Counted from the stretch's first letter, positions 41,017 through 50,207 are shown. The stretch: DNA of 64,000 nucleotides from Enterococcus_D sp050529585 (GCF_050529585.1 NZ_CP172882.1:2914001-2978000), one strand, 5' to 3'. The notes: a model not told the origin generated them from the letters alone. Translations and numbers: made by a program.

Positions 41017-41060
41017 CTGTTGATGCCCAGCAATTTGTTCATGCAAACGGCTTGCTTTTA

Positions 41061-41969
41061 TTAGCGCATGCCGCGGGCTTTGTTCTCTGCTAAGACTTTT
41101 TGTAAAGCGTCGATCCCTGCTTCTGGGATTTGATTGAATGGCGCCCGACATTTGCCGACATTGTTGCCTAACAAGCCAGCGGCTGTTTTCACGATCGTGT
41201 TTGGGTTGCCATATTTGAAACAATCTCTAAAGCTTTGGATGCTGCTATTCGCCGTTTTGGCTTCTTCGATTTTGCCTTCAACAAATAAATCGTAGATGGA
41301 GGCCATTGTTTGCGGATATACATTCGCACAGCCAGCAATCCCACCTGTACCGCCTGCCAATAATGTCCAGATAATCAACTGGTCATTACCTGATAGTGTG
41401 TAGAACGTGCCATTGGTTTTGGTTTTTCCTGCTTCGATGTAGCCCAAGATATTGCTGAAGTTTCCGCTTGAATCTTTGGCCCCAATAATATTTTCGATTT
41501 GGGCTAGACGTGCAACCGTAGCTGGTGCGATCGCATTGCCGGTACGTGCCGGAATATTGTATAAGACAATTGGCATATCCACAGCTTCAGCCACTGTTTT
41601 GTAATGGGTATAGATTTCTTCTTGGCTGGCTGCTGCAAAACTTGGTGCAATGATCGATAAGACATCTGCGCCAGCTTCTTGTGCCATTTTGCTTTGTGCA
41701 ATGGTTTCTTTGGTTGAGATCGCACCAGTTCCTGCATAGATTGGGACGCGTCCTGCGGTTTGATCGACCACTACTTCTAGCACCGTTTTCTTTTCTTCCG
41801 CTGACAGAATGTATCCTTCACCATTGGTACCAAATGGAAAGATACCGTGGATACCATTGCTGATCATGCGTTCAACTTCATTCCGCAGTTCTTCGACGTT
41901 GATGCTTTCGTCTGCATGCATAGGGGTCAAGATTGGGCTGATGATGCCTTTTAATTCGATTGGTTTCAT
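41061..41969 (-). CDS. DHDPS/N-acetylneuraminate lyase-family aldolase
   Basis: 302 residues forming a TIM barrel. FGTNGEGYILSAEEKK carries the GTNGE carboxylate-binding motif, VLYNIPARTG holds the conserved tyrosine, and GAKDSSGN has the Schiff-base lysine (about residue 160). These are the class I pyruvate-dependent aldolase residues shared by DapA, NanA and keto-deoxy-gluconate aldolases. ATG 41969 is well spaced from GAGGAG; GTG 41987 opens the frame but is part of the site. The neighbours indicate that it splits or forms a 2-keto-3-deoxy acid rather than making lysine precursors. Confidence 0.9.
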   Translation of the reverse strand: MKPIELKGIISPILTPMHADESINVEELRNEVERMISNGIHGIFPFGTNGEGYILSAEEKKTVLEVVVDQTAGRVPIYAGTGAISTKETIAQSKMAQEAGADVLSIIAPSFAAASQEEIYTHYKTVAEAVDMPIVLYNIPARTGNAIAPATVARLAQIENIIGAKDSSGNFSNILGYIEAGKTKTNGTFYTLSGNDQLIIWTLLAGGTGGIAGCANVYPQTMASIYDLFVEGKIEEAKTANSSIQSFRDCFKYGNPNTIVKTAAGLLGNNVGKCRAPFNQIPEAGIDALQKVLAENKARGMR

Positions 41970-42024
41970 TTTTTGTTTTCTCCTCACTTTTTGTAGAATA
42001 CGTTTTCATTTGATCTAGAATGAT

Positions 42025-42064
42025 CGATAGAAGCGTCCATCGCGCGAAGTGCACGCATCTATCG
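42025..42064 (-). other. Intercistronic stem-loop between Asp-box protein and aldolase genes
   Basis: CGATAGA (42025-42031) and TCTATCG (42058-42064) pair, extended inwards by GCGT/ACGC across an A-A mismatch. No U run, so probably a message-stabilising or processing element. Confidence 0.55.
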
Positions 42065-42073
42065 TCTATTGGA

Positions 42074-43243
42074 TTATTTCTCTACACCTTCACCTGATGT
42101 TGGGTTATATACACCGATGGTTTCTCGTTTTTGGCCGAATAAATCTTCACGGGTAAAGCGCACATACTTCACACACAATCGATTTCGATAGGCATAAACC
42201 AAATGCAAGATTCCTTGACTATCTTGATAAATCGTTGGGTACTCGTGTTGTGAGTTGTTGGTCTTGTTTTCAGCACCGATATAGCCTTCTGCTGCTTCTA
42301 ATATGCGTCCGATTGGCCAAGTTTTACCAAAATCTTCACTGACAGATACAGCGACTGGATTACGTAACCCAGGCCAGGCCACTTTGCCAAAAACAGCATC
42401 TGGGGCTGCATTTAGGTTATAGGCCAAGGCAACTTCTCCCGTAGCAAGTTTGATTGCACTGATACTGGCATTATTGTTAGGCAACACAGTGGCTTCAGGT
42501 ACTGACCAGCTGTCACCATAGTCAAATGATTCACTGACATAGACAAAATCAGCAAAACGGCTTCGCATGAACGCTGTTAAATGCCCTGGTTCCACTTCGA
42601 CGACATTGGCATGCACACGCCCATTGCTATCGGGCATACGGACTGGATGCCACGTTTGACCTGCATCATCCGATACTTGAAATTCAGTTGGATCATTGGT
42701 CAATCCTTCTGCTGAATCTTCACACAGCCACGTGCTGTACAACCAGCGGCCATTGCTTAAAATCTGGATGCCTTGACGACCAAATGTACCTTCTTTTGCA
42801 AATAGAACTTCAGGATCTCCCCATGATCGTCCTTCGTCTGCAGACTTTTGCACCATGATGATCGACGTGAATTGCATGTTGTCTTTGCCTTCTTGACGGC
42901 TTACTTGCGAGGTATAAATCAACCAAATCTGGTTATCTGGCGCACGAAAGAAAGAAGGATTTTGTTCACTCCGATTTTTTCCTTGAGAAACCGTTTCTGG
43001 CACAGACCACGTTTGCGTGCTGGGATCCAATTTAGAAACAACAATAGAGATATCTCCGCTGCCTTCAAAACTTCCCGCAAACCAGGCACATAATAATCCG
43101 CCGTCTGCCGTTTCAATCAATGCTGGCGCGTGGGCTGTATTGTTGCCGCCAGTTGGAATCAATCCATAATCAATACCTAAAAAGGCTTCGTGGTACAACA
43201 CACCATTGGGTTCAGATTGATGTACGATGTCTAATTGGGTCAC
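42074..43243 (-). CDS. Cytoplasmic sialidase-like (BNR/Asp-box) six-bladed propeller protein
   Basis: 389 residues with four clear Asp boxes, SADEGRSWGD, SDDAGQTWHP, SFDYGDSWSV and SEDFGKTWPI, plus conserved NNTAHAPALIETADGGLL at the start, as in BNR_2-type exo-sialidases. There is no signal peptide or membrane segment, so it acts inside the cell. The start is GTG 43243 after AGGAGG. Lying between a PdxA2-like dehydrogenase and a DHDPS-family aldolase, it is unlikely to be a surface sialidase. It may hydrolyse or isomerise an imported acidic sugar. Enzyme class is inferred from fold only. Confidence 0.8.
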   Translation of the reverse strand: MTQLDIVHQSEPNGVLYHEAFLGIDYGLIPTGGNNTAHAPALIETADGGLLCAWFAGSFEGSGDISIVVSKLDPSTQTWSVPETVSQGKNRSEQNPSFFRAPDNQIWLIYTSQVSRQEGKDNMQFTSIIMVQKSADEGRSWGDPEVLFAKEGTFGRQGIQILSNGRWLYSTWLCEDSAEGLTNDPTEFQVSDDAGQTWHPVRMPDSNGRVHANVVEVEPGHLTAFMRSRFADFVYVSESFDYGDSWSVPEATVLPNNNASISAIKLATGEVALAYNLNAAPDAVFGKVAWPGLRNPVAVSVSEDFGKTWPIGRILEAAEGYIGAENKTNNSQHEYPTIYQDSQGILHLVYAYRNRLCVKYVRFTREDLFGQKRETIGVYNPTSGEGVEK

Positions 43244-43264
43244 GTTGTATATCCTCCTATATAT

Positions 43265-44305
43265 TTAGATTTGTGCTTGTTTGGTATTTTCTGCCAGACG
43301 GATCGCATAATCGATCGCGTTTTCCAGGCTTGCTTCGCTAGCGGTCCAATGGCCTGCCTGATCAAATGCTGTCCCATGGTCCACCGATGTTCGGATGATC
43401 GGCAGATTCAATGTGATATTGACCCCTTCGACAGCTTCCCATTTTTGTGCTGCTTGATCATAAACAAACCCTAAGAGTTTCAATGGAATATGTCCTTGAT
43501 CATGGTACATAGCCACGACGATATCATACATGCCGCCATTGGCTTTAGAAAATAGCGTGTCAGCTGGCAATGAACCATACACATTGATTCCTTCTGCTTT
43601 GGCTGCTTCAACGGCTGGATTGATTTCTAAGATTTCTTCTTGGCCAAAAAGACCATTTTCCCCACAGTGTGGGTTGAGGCCCGCTACTGCAACACGGGGA
43701 TTTTCAATACCTAGATCTTTACAGGCTTTATCAGCGATTCGGATCACATCTAGCACTCTTTGTTTGGTGGCGCGATCACAAGCCTCTCTTAATGACACAT
43801 GGGTGGATACATGGACCACACGCAAGTTGCCATCTGCCAGCATCATCGTATATTTTTCGGTACCGGTCAGATCTGCATAAATCTCGGTATGACCGGCATA
43901 ATGATGACCTGCCGCATTCATTGCTTCTTTATTCAGCGGATTGGTCACTGTGGCGTCGATTTTTTTCGCCAAAGCCAACTCAATCACTGTTTTGACATAT
44001 TGGAAAGCCGCATCTCCGCCAACTTCTGAGACTTTGCCCACCTCGAATGTATCCATATCAACGATGTTTAGATCAATCAAATCGATCGTTCCATATGTGT
44101 ATTTTCCTTCACTTGGCTCGCTGATCACATTTACCGTAAGCGATAATTCTGGATGCTGCTTTAGATAATAGGCGAGGACCGATGCATCACCCACCAGCAC
44201 GGGACGGCAGTGGTCATACAGCTCTTTTTTTGCAAAAGCTTTTAATGCAATCTCAGGTCCGATCCCTGCTGGATCTCCCATCGTTATACCAATCAATTTT
44301 TTCAA
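43265..44305 (-). CDS. PdxA-family dehydrogenase/decarboxylase (PdxA2-like, 4-phosphotetronate)
   Basis: 346 residues of the PdxA family: ITMGDPAGIGPEIALKAF at the N-terminus, NPLNKEAMNAAGHHYAGHTE (metal-binding His), LNPHCGENGLFG, MYHDQGHIPLKLLGF (second metal His) and the C-terminal TLNLPIIRTSVDHGTAFD. The PdxA2 subgroup paired with DUF1537 kinases oxidises 4-phospho-D-threonate or -erythronate and releases CO2 to yield dihydroxyacetone phosphate. Here the DUF1537 kinase is two genes upstream, which supports PdxA2 over a vitamin B6 role. TTG 44305 is the start, with AAAGGACGTAGG upstream. Confidence 0.9.
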   Translation of the reverse strand: MKKLIGITMGDPAGIGPEIALKAFAKKELYDHCRPVLVGDASVLAYYLKQHPELSLTVNVISEPSEGKYTYGTIDLIDLNIVDMDTFEVGKVSEVGGDAAFQYVKTVIELALAKKIDATVTNPLNKEAMNAAGHHYAGHTEIYADLTGTEKYTMMLADGNLRVVHVSTHVSLREACDRATKQRVLDVIRIADKACKDLGIENPRVAVAGLNPHCGENGLFGQEEILEINPAVEAAKAEGINVYGSLPADTLFSKANGGMYDIVVAMYHDQGHIPLKLLGFVYDQAAQKWEAVEGVNITLNLPIIRTSVDHGTAFDQAGHWTASEASLENAIDYAIRLAENTKQAQI

Positions 44306-44333
44306 TTTTACCTACGTCCTTTCTATGGCTGTA

Positions 44334-45491
44334 TTACAAAATTTGTAAGTAGATGGCACGGGCATCTTCTGGTGTGACTTCGCGTTTATTATTCACAAGC
44401 AAGCGTGTGACTTCCATGCCTGCTTCAACTAATCCATCAATGTCCTCAGCGGGCACGTTGAAGGTTTGCAAACTGGTTGGAATCTCTAATACTTTGACGA
44501 TTTCATCTAGTCGGTTGATCATATAGGCAGATTTTTCTGTTTCAGACAATCCTTTGTCGCCGTCCTTCACAACACGGTCATAGGCGATGGCCAATAAGTC
44601 TTTGATTGCTGGTTCATTGAACTTCATGACAGGCGTTAACAAAATCGCATTCGATACACCATGGGCAATATGATATTTGCCGCCTAACGGATACGATAGC
44701 GCATGGACAGCTGTCGTACCGGATGCTGTGATCGCTACCCCTGCATAAAATGAGCCTAGCAGCATATTGCTTTTGGCCTCTAATGCTGTGGGATCGGTAC
44801 ATGCATCAATGATATTATTCATGATCAAATCTAATGCCTCTAAGGCAAATGTATCGCTGATTGGATTGGCTTTGGCAGATGTGAAGCACTCAATGGCATG
44901 ACAGAGGGCATCAACACCAGTGGCCGCAGCGATCGGCTTTGGCAAGTTTTGAATCAATCGTGCATCCAACAAGACGAAATCAGCAATCATTTCAGGATTC
45001 ACGATACCGATCTTCAAGTCTTTTTCTGGAACGCCGACGATTGCATTCGGTGTTGCTTCGGCTCCTGTTCCAGCAGTCGATGGAATCATCAAACTTGGTA
45101 CTTGTTTTTTGGCTAAAAGCGGATGATCTAATAAATCTTTGACCGTATAGTCATCTGTTGCCAAAATCGACGCGAGCTTGGCAACATCCATGACAGAACC
45201 GCCACCGACAGCGATGATAAAATCGGCTTTTTCTTCTTTAAAGGCATCGATCATGGCTTGTGCTTCATGATAATTTGGCTCTGCAGGAATATCTGATAGA
45301 ATCGTATAGTCGATTCCAGCTGCTTCGATCAATTGAATCGGCAGATCAACCAACCCTAATCCCAGTAACCCTTTGTCTGTGAAGATAACGATTTTTTTGA
45401 TCGATGGATTGAGAATATCTGATAATTGCTCGATGGCATGTGCGCCTGCACGAATATTTTTGGGCATTTTTAAACTATAGTCTGTTAACAT
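44334..45491 (-). CDS. Fe-dependent group III alcohol dehydrogenase
   Basis: 385 residues: NAD-binding GGGSVMDVAKLAS (~95), the PSTAGTGAEAT loop (~138), and the metal-ligand region GVDALCHAIECFTSAKANPISD (~190) with HALSYPLGGKYHIAHGVSNAIL (~262). It resembles lactaldehyde reductase, 1,3-propanediol or 4-hydroxybutyrate dehydrogenases. ATG 45491 overlaps the kinase gene by 7 bp. It could oxidise a hydroxy-acid substrate or reduce the aldehyde made by the operon's aldolase. Confidence 0.92.
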   Translation of the reverse strand: MLTDYSLKMPKNIRAGAHAIEQLSDILNPSIKKIVIFTDKGLLGLGLVDLPIQLIEAAGIDYTILSDIPAEPNYHEAQAMIDAFKEEKADFIIAVGGGSVMDVAKLASILATDDYTVKDLLDHPLLAKKQVPSLMIPSTAGTGAEATPNAIVGVPEKDLKIGIVNPEMIADFVLLDARLIQNLPKPIAAATGVDALCHAIECFTSAKANPISDTFALEALDLIMNNIIDACTDPTALEAKSNMLLGSFYAGVAITASGTTAVHALSYPLGGKYHIAHGVSNAILLTPVMKFNEPAIKDLLAIAYDRVVKDGDKGLSETEKSAYMINRLDEIVKVLEIPTSLQTFNVPAEDIDGLVEAGMEVTRLLVNNKREVTPEDARAIYLQIL

Positions 45492-46744
45492 AGTAGGTCC
45501 TCCTCTAAACTTGTATGGGTCATAATCAATTCTTCGAATAACGTTTCTGATCCAAAGCCACCCGACTTTGTGATAACTTTCATTTTCCTATTATTCCACT
45601 CTATCAGCGATAAAACAATTCCCGGTTGAAGTTCTGCCAAAGGCATGATGCCATTTATGCCCAAAACTTCCATTGATTGAAATAACGTATCTCCGCCAGT
45701 GAACAAAAAAGTATTCTCTTGATGCGCTGTCCACAATGCTTCGGTCAGTTTCCCGAGGGCGATACCAATTTGAAAGCGGCTATCACTTAAGGATAAATTG
45801 TTCGCTTCACTTACTTTAGGCAGCTCCTTTGATGTTTGTTCACTGAAAGTTTCAAAAACAATCAGCGGATAAGTCTCCATCAATCGGCTATAGGCTTGTT
45901 GGTCTTGTTTTCCTTGCGGACTATCCCAATACCCTTCTGTTAATAACTGATGGGCCGATAATGAAATCCTTGGGTACTGTTGTTGCGCATGATTGACTTG
46001 TGCTTGTGTGATTGGATTGACACTGCCGCAAATGACGACGAGGGGTTGTTCAATCGTATATTGGACTTTCTTTCGATCCTTAAAGAGCTGTTTTGCCAAC
46101 ACTTTCGCAAAACCGGCACAACCGATCGTCACGCCTAGTAAATTTGCTGCTTGCAATTTTTCTGCTTGTTGCAGCAGCATCTCATCTGTTTGGGCATCAA
46201 AGACATGAACAGCTGCCCGTGTTGGGTCGATTTCTTCCTCTTGAACCAATACCGTTGAAAGACCCGCTTCTGTTTCTAGCCGCTGCAAAATATTACTTTC
46301 GCGCACTGGCTCATACGGATCCGCTGCAAAGACACTTTCTGAAACAAGAACCTGATCTATATATAAGTGACCACCTACCACGGTCCGATTCATCTCCGGA
46401 TACGCTGGTAAAAAAGGGATCACCGGTTGTGCAAAACTATCAACGACTGCTTTGATTTCTGAACTGATATTTCCTCTTAATGCAGAGTCCACTTTTTTAT
46501 AGATATAGGGGATTTCTGCTGTTATGGCATCTGAAAGAATGGCTTTGATACGCGCATATGCCTGACTCTGACTTAAGTGTCTACTTTCTGCATCGATCAC
46601 TAATACTTCCAATGATGGCGGTAACCGATCATAATCGATTGCGGTTTGTGTGGACACCATCGTCTGAATCCCTTGGCTTGAAAATTGAACGCCTGTATCC
46701 AAAGCGCCAGTAAAATCATCTGCGATAACTAATAACTTTAACAT
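45485..46744 (-). CDS. DUF1537-family four-carbon acid sugar kinase (DtnK/OtnK-like)
   Basis: 419 residues. The N-terminal substrate domain contains IADDFTGALDTGVQFSSQG and KKVDSALRGNISSEIKAV, the hallmarks of four-carbon acid sugar kinases. The C-terminal nucleotide domain has VICGSVNPITQAQV and TGGDTLFQSMEVLGI. Family members phosphorylate D-threonate, D-erythronate or 3-oxotetronates at C4. It is the first gene of the operon; ATG 46744 follows AAGGCGGTGAG. A promoter with an overlapping cre site lies upstream. Confidence 0.92.
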   Translation of the reverse strand: MLKLLVIADDFTGALDTGVQFSSQGIQTMVSTQTAIDYDRLPPSLEVLVIDAESRHLSQSQAYARIKAILSDAITAEIPYIYKKVDSALRGNISSEIKAVVDSFAQPVIPFLPAYPEMNRTVVGGHLYIDQVLVSESVFAADPYEPVRESNILQRLETEAGLSTVLVQEEEIDPTRAAVHVFDAQTDEMLLQQAEKLQAANLLGVTIGCAGFAKVLAKQLFKDRKKVQYTIEQPLVVICGSVNPITQAQVNHAQQQYPRISLSAHQLLTEGYWDSPQGKQDQQAYSRLMETYPLIVFETFSEQTSKELPKVSEANNLSLSDSRFQIGIALGKLTEALWTAHQENTFLFTGGDTLFQSMEVLGINGIMPLAELQPGIVLSLIEWNNRKMKVITKSGGFGSETLFEELIMTHTSLEEDLLC

Positions 46745-46773
46745 TTACTCACCGCCTTGAACTTCTTGACTTG

Positions 46774-46802
46774 ATTATAGAAGCAAAATACAAGCGTTTA
46801 CA
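46774..46802 (-). promoter_or_regulatory. cre site and -10 element of the tetronate-like operon
   Basis: A minus-strand TATAAT (46774-46779) is preceded by the 15-mer ATACAAGCGTTTACA (46788-46802 as read on the plus strand), which fits the CcpA consensus WTGNAARCGNWWWCA at all but one defined position. The cre covers the -35 zone, so glucose repression of the operon is expected. On the other side, TAAAAT near 46878 may start the divergent regulator gene. Confidence 0.65.
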
Positions 46803-46923
46803 TTCTGAATTGTCTAAAAAATGTTTAATTTAGAAACATCCGTTGAAATAAACTTACTTTTTTATATTTCTATGTGTTAAAATCGTTCATATATGAAACA
46901 ATTAGTGCGTAAGGAGAATAACC

Positions 46924-48711
46924 ATGAAGAAAATCAATGTATTGGGGATTGCGCCCTATGAAGAATTAAATCAGTCGATGCAATCGATCGCTGAGCAGTA
47001 CCCAGACATCCAAGCATCCATTTATACTGCTGACTTGGAAGAAGGTCAATTACTAGCGGAAAAGATGCAATCGGAGGGCTTTGATGCCATTATTTCTCGC
47101 GGGGGAACAGCAAAATTGATTCGTCAATCCGTGTCTTTGCCAGTGATCGATGTGTCTTTATCGATTTATGACGTGCTAAGCGCCATTCGATTAGCAGAAA
47201 ATTATACCGATAATTTTGCGATCGTCGGTTATCCCAGTATCACAGAAAAAGCCCATTTGCTTTGTGATTTGCTTGGCTACGCCATAGAGATCCAAACCAT
47301 TCATGAAAAAAGTGATGCCCAAACCATACTTGATCAGATTGCAGAGAAATCCTACCCTTTGATTTTGTGTGATGCCATCACCAATCAGATGGCACAAAGC
47401 CGTGCCTTCAATACGCTTTTGATCACCTCGGGTATGGAAAGTATCAAAAGTGCCTTTGAGGACGCACGAACGATTGTTGCACAAGTCAACCAAGCCAAAC
47501 GGGAAAAAGCGATTCTCGCCCAAGGTATCCTTGCTCAATCCCAAGCCATGATCATATTCGACCAAGAATACACCCCTGTGTTTTCATCCATCGATGATTC
47601 GGTCCTTCAAGATGAAATTCGGCAATATATGCTGGCTAAACACCTCAACCAAGGGGAAAGTCAATTTTATGCTGCCCACCTTGGCACTTTCTTTACCTTG
47701 CATATTTGTATGTATTCTGTGGATGATGACGTGTTTTACAGTTGCCTCCTGCACAAACATCAAGCACCTTCTACCCATATGAAAGGTGATATCACTTACC
47801 GGAAGAAAAATGAAGTAGAAGACCAGCTGGCTAAACAATTATTGGCCACACAACTGATCCCAGGTACGATCAAAGATGAATTGACCCATTACAAAAACAG
47901 CTTTCGTGCCTATCTTGTCTTTGGCGAAAGCGGCACTGCCAAAAACAAAATCGCACAAAAAATCTATTTGGACCAAACAACGAACAACAACTATTTCATT
48001 ACGATTGACTGTAAATTGGCGACTGATAAATTATGGAAATTTCTTGTAAATGCTGCAAACGGACCATTCGTTGATATGCATAATACGATCTTTTTCTCAG
48101 ATGTCGATCAATTGAGTATCGATGCGATCGAACGCTTGCTTCATTTGATTAAATCGACCAACGTCTTACGTCGCAACCATTTGATTTTTACTTATGATAC
48201 GACGCATTCAGACAATCCTATAAAATTTGACCGCCTTGTCCATGCGCTCCACAGTGCCAAAATCTATGCTCCGGCAGTCCGAGAAAGAAAAAATGAATTA
48301 AACATTCTCACTACATTGCTGCTTAACAAAATGAATATCGCCTGCGGCAAAGAAATCATGGGTTTTGAACCAAATGCCCTGAAGGCGTTTCTTGCCTATG
48401 ACTGGCCGGGAAACTTCACCCAATTAGAAGATTGTGTCAAAGAACTCGTTGTCAATGCGACGACCCACTATATCTCTGATCACCAAGTCACAGAACTTTT
48501 GAACAAAGAGCGTTTGATCCACAATTTTGCCAGTATGAACATTCTAAACGTAAAAACCAAGAATCCTCTTCATCAGCCAACATTGTTTGATTACACGAAA
48601 GAAATCATTTTAAATGTACTTGACCAAAATAAGGGCAATCAATCAAAGACCGCGACCCAATTAGGCATCAGCCGAACGACTTTATGGCGTTATTTGAAAG
48701 AAGATGCTTAG
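46924..48711 (+). CDS. PrpR_N-domain regulator with degenerate AAA+ domain and Fis-type HTH
   Basis: 595 residues. Residues ~1-180 are a PrpR N-terminal sensor domain (GFDAIISRGGTAKLIRQSV, then IPVIDVS-like LPVIDVSLSIYDVL). Residues ~210-300 look like a divergent PAS-like segment. A sigma-54 activator-type AAA+ domain follows, but with Walker A altered to GESGTAKNK and no GAFTGA loop visible. The C-terminus keeps WPGNFTQLEDCVKELV and a Fis-type HTH GNQSKTATQLGISRTTLWRY. It is divergent from the catabolic operon and is its likely regulator. Loss of GAFTGA implies that it no longer activates sigma-54 polymerase. Confidence 0.85.
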   Translation: MKKINVLGIAPYEELNQSMQSIAEQYPDIQASIYTADLEEGQLLAEKMQSEGFDAIISRGGTAKLIRQSVSLPVIDVSLSIYDVLSAIRLAENYTDNFAIVGYPSITEKAHLLCDLLGYAIEIQTIHEKSDAQTILDQIAEKSYPLILCDAITNQMAQSRAFNTLLITSGMESIKSAFEDARTIVAQVNQAKREKAILAQGILAQSQAMIIFDQEYTPVFSSIDDSVLQDEIRQYMLAKHLNQGESQFYAAHLGTFFTLHICMYSVDDDVFYSCLLHKHQAPSTHMKGDITYRKKNEVEDQLAKQLLATQLIPGTIKDELTHYKNSFRAYLVFGESGTAKNKIAQKIYLDQTTNNNYFITIDCKLATDKLWKFLVNAANGPFVDMHNTIFFSDVDQLSIDAIERLLHLIKSTNVLRRNHLIFTYDTTHSDNPIKFDRLVHALHSAKIYAPAVRERKNELNILTTLLLNKMNIACGKEIMGFEPNALKAFLAYDWPGNFTQLEDCVKELVVNATTHYISDHQVTELLNKERLIHNFASMNILNVKTKNPLHQPTLFDYTKEIILNVLDQNKGNQSKTATQLGISRTTLWRYLKEDA

Positions 48712-48734
48712 TGTTGTTGTGAAGATCATACGAT

Positions 48735-48770
48735 AAATAGACCCCTTTCCTCATGGAAAGGGGTCTATTT
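48735..48770 (+). terminator. Intrinsic terminator of the PrpR-like gene
   Basis: AAATAGACCCCTTTCC (48735-48750) pairs perfectly over 16 bp with 48755-48770 around TCAT; AT-rich base of the stem, modest T tail. Confidence 0.88.
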
Positions 48771-48818
48771 GGTTATCTCTGTTGAACTGGGATCGCTGGT
48801 TCGTGTGTTGCAGCGATC

Positions 48819-48855
48819 AAAAAACGGCATCCGAATGATTTGCTTTCAGATGCCG
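48819..48855 (-). terminator. Terminator of the MFS exporter gene
   Basis: CGGCATC (48825-48831) and GATGCCG (48849-48855) pair, with GAA/TTC extending the stem; on the minus strand T6 follows (48819-48824). Confidence 0.8.
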
Positions 48856-48865
48856 CGATGATTTG

Positions 48866-50044
48866 CTATGGTTTGACTTGTGCCTTTTTCATTCCGTAAT
48901 AGACGATTAACGCTGCGCCTTGACATACAAGAATCAGTATAGCCAATGGCAAATAGGTATGGCTCCCCATAATGCCGACCAGTGGCGTACAGATAATCCC
49001 AATACTATACATACCGATCCCCAGAACCGATGATGCGATCCCTGCATGTCTGCCTTGTCGATCCATGGCCAATGTCGTCACCACCGAATTGACGATGCCT
49101 AGCGTCGAAACCACCAAAAACAGCCCCAGAATCGCCAGTACCAATGAATTGCCGAAGCCGCTAAAGAATAACAAAAAACTGCCAAAACCGCCGAGCAATA
49201 GGCCGCCACCCAATTGCTGCATCAATGTCAGGCGTCTGGAAAGGATCCCGGATAATTCCGCTGTCAGAATAATGCCGACCCCATTCACTCCGTAGATCAC
49301 ACTATATATCTGATCGGATAATCCATAGACATTTTGGAACATAAACGAAGAACCAGAAATATAACTAAATAATGCCCCATAGACAAATCCTTGAATAATG
49401 ACCAATAATAAGAAAATCTTGTCCGATAAAACCACTTGCCAGCCAGATTCCATTTCTTGTTCTACTTGTGCAGGGCGTAATGTTTCTTGATAACCAAACA
49501 GGATACCGATCGCCAGTACAGCCCCTAAACCGCCCAAGAAAATAAAAATCATTTGCCATGAATAGATGGTCAGAATCAAGCTGCCAAGCAAGGGAGAAAT
49601 AATAGGGAAAATGCCATTGACTGCAATCAACATCGCAAAGAACTTCGTCAACTGCTCCCCTTCAAACAAATCTTTCGCAATGGCACGTGTCAATACGATC
49701 CCTGCTGAACTGGCGATCCCTTGAAGCAAGCGCAACCCTAGAAACAACCAGACATTCGACACGATCGGTACCAATAAGCAGCAGAGCATCGCGACTGAGA
49801 CACCAAGGAGCAATGGCTTTTTGCGGCCAATTTTGTCACTGATCATGCCGATGCCTAACGGTCCGATTGCTAAACCAATCAAACACATCGTCAAACTCAT
49901 TTGTGTCAATGACGTGCTGATGCCCAAATCTTTTTGAATAACCGGAAATGCTGGCAAATAGGTATCCATCAACAAAGGCCCATACGCACTCAGCGCCCCC
50001 AATAAAACAGCCAACCAAATCACCTTTTGTTTTTTTAGTTCCAC
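48866..50044 (-). CDS. Bcr/CflA-family multidrug efflux MFS transporter
   Basis: 392 residues, 12 membrane helices. DTYLPAFPVIQKDLGIS in the first helix loop, GPLGIGMISDKIGRKKPLLLG (MFS motif A) at ~60-80 and GIASSAGIVLTRAIAKDLFEG (motif C-like, with the RA.(V/I).RD pattern) are typical of Bcr/CflA drug:H+ antiporters. GTG 50044 is the likely start, after GAGAGTG. It lies alone between terminators. Drug range cannot be told. Confidence 0.92.
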   Translation of the reverse strand: MELKKQKVIWLAVLLGALSAYGPLLMDTYLPAFPVIQKDLGISTSLTQMSLTMCLIGLAIGPLGIGMISDKIGRKKPLLLGVSVAMLCCLLVPIVSNVWLFLGLRLLQGIASSAGIVLTRAIAKDLFEGEQLTKFFAMLIAVNGIFPIISPLLGSLILTIYSWQMIFIFLGGLGAVLAIGILFGYQETLRPAQVEQEMESGWQVVLSDKIFLLLVIIQGFVYGALFSYISGSSFMFQNVYGLSDQIYSVIYGVNGVGIILTAELSGILSRRLTLMQQLGGGLLLGGFGSFLLFFSGFGNSLVLAILGLFLVVSTLGIVNSVVTTLAMDRQGRHAGIASSVLGIGMYSIGIICTPLVGIMGSHTYLPLAILILVCQGAALIVYYGMKKAQVKP

Positions 50045-50207
50045 ACTTTTTCACTCTCTTCTCTATAAGTTTCTTATAGATAGTAGCTGATTTGATTTAG
50101 AAACGCAATAGAATTGTCGTTATTGTTTGATCAATTTAGAAAAATATCATTGTGGCGGTTTTTGTGTTGCTTGGATTTTCTGCGTTTGTGCATATGCCAG
50201 CCAAAAC

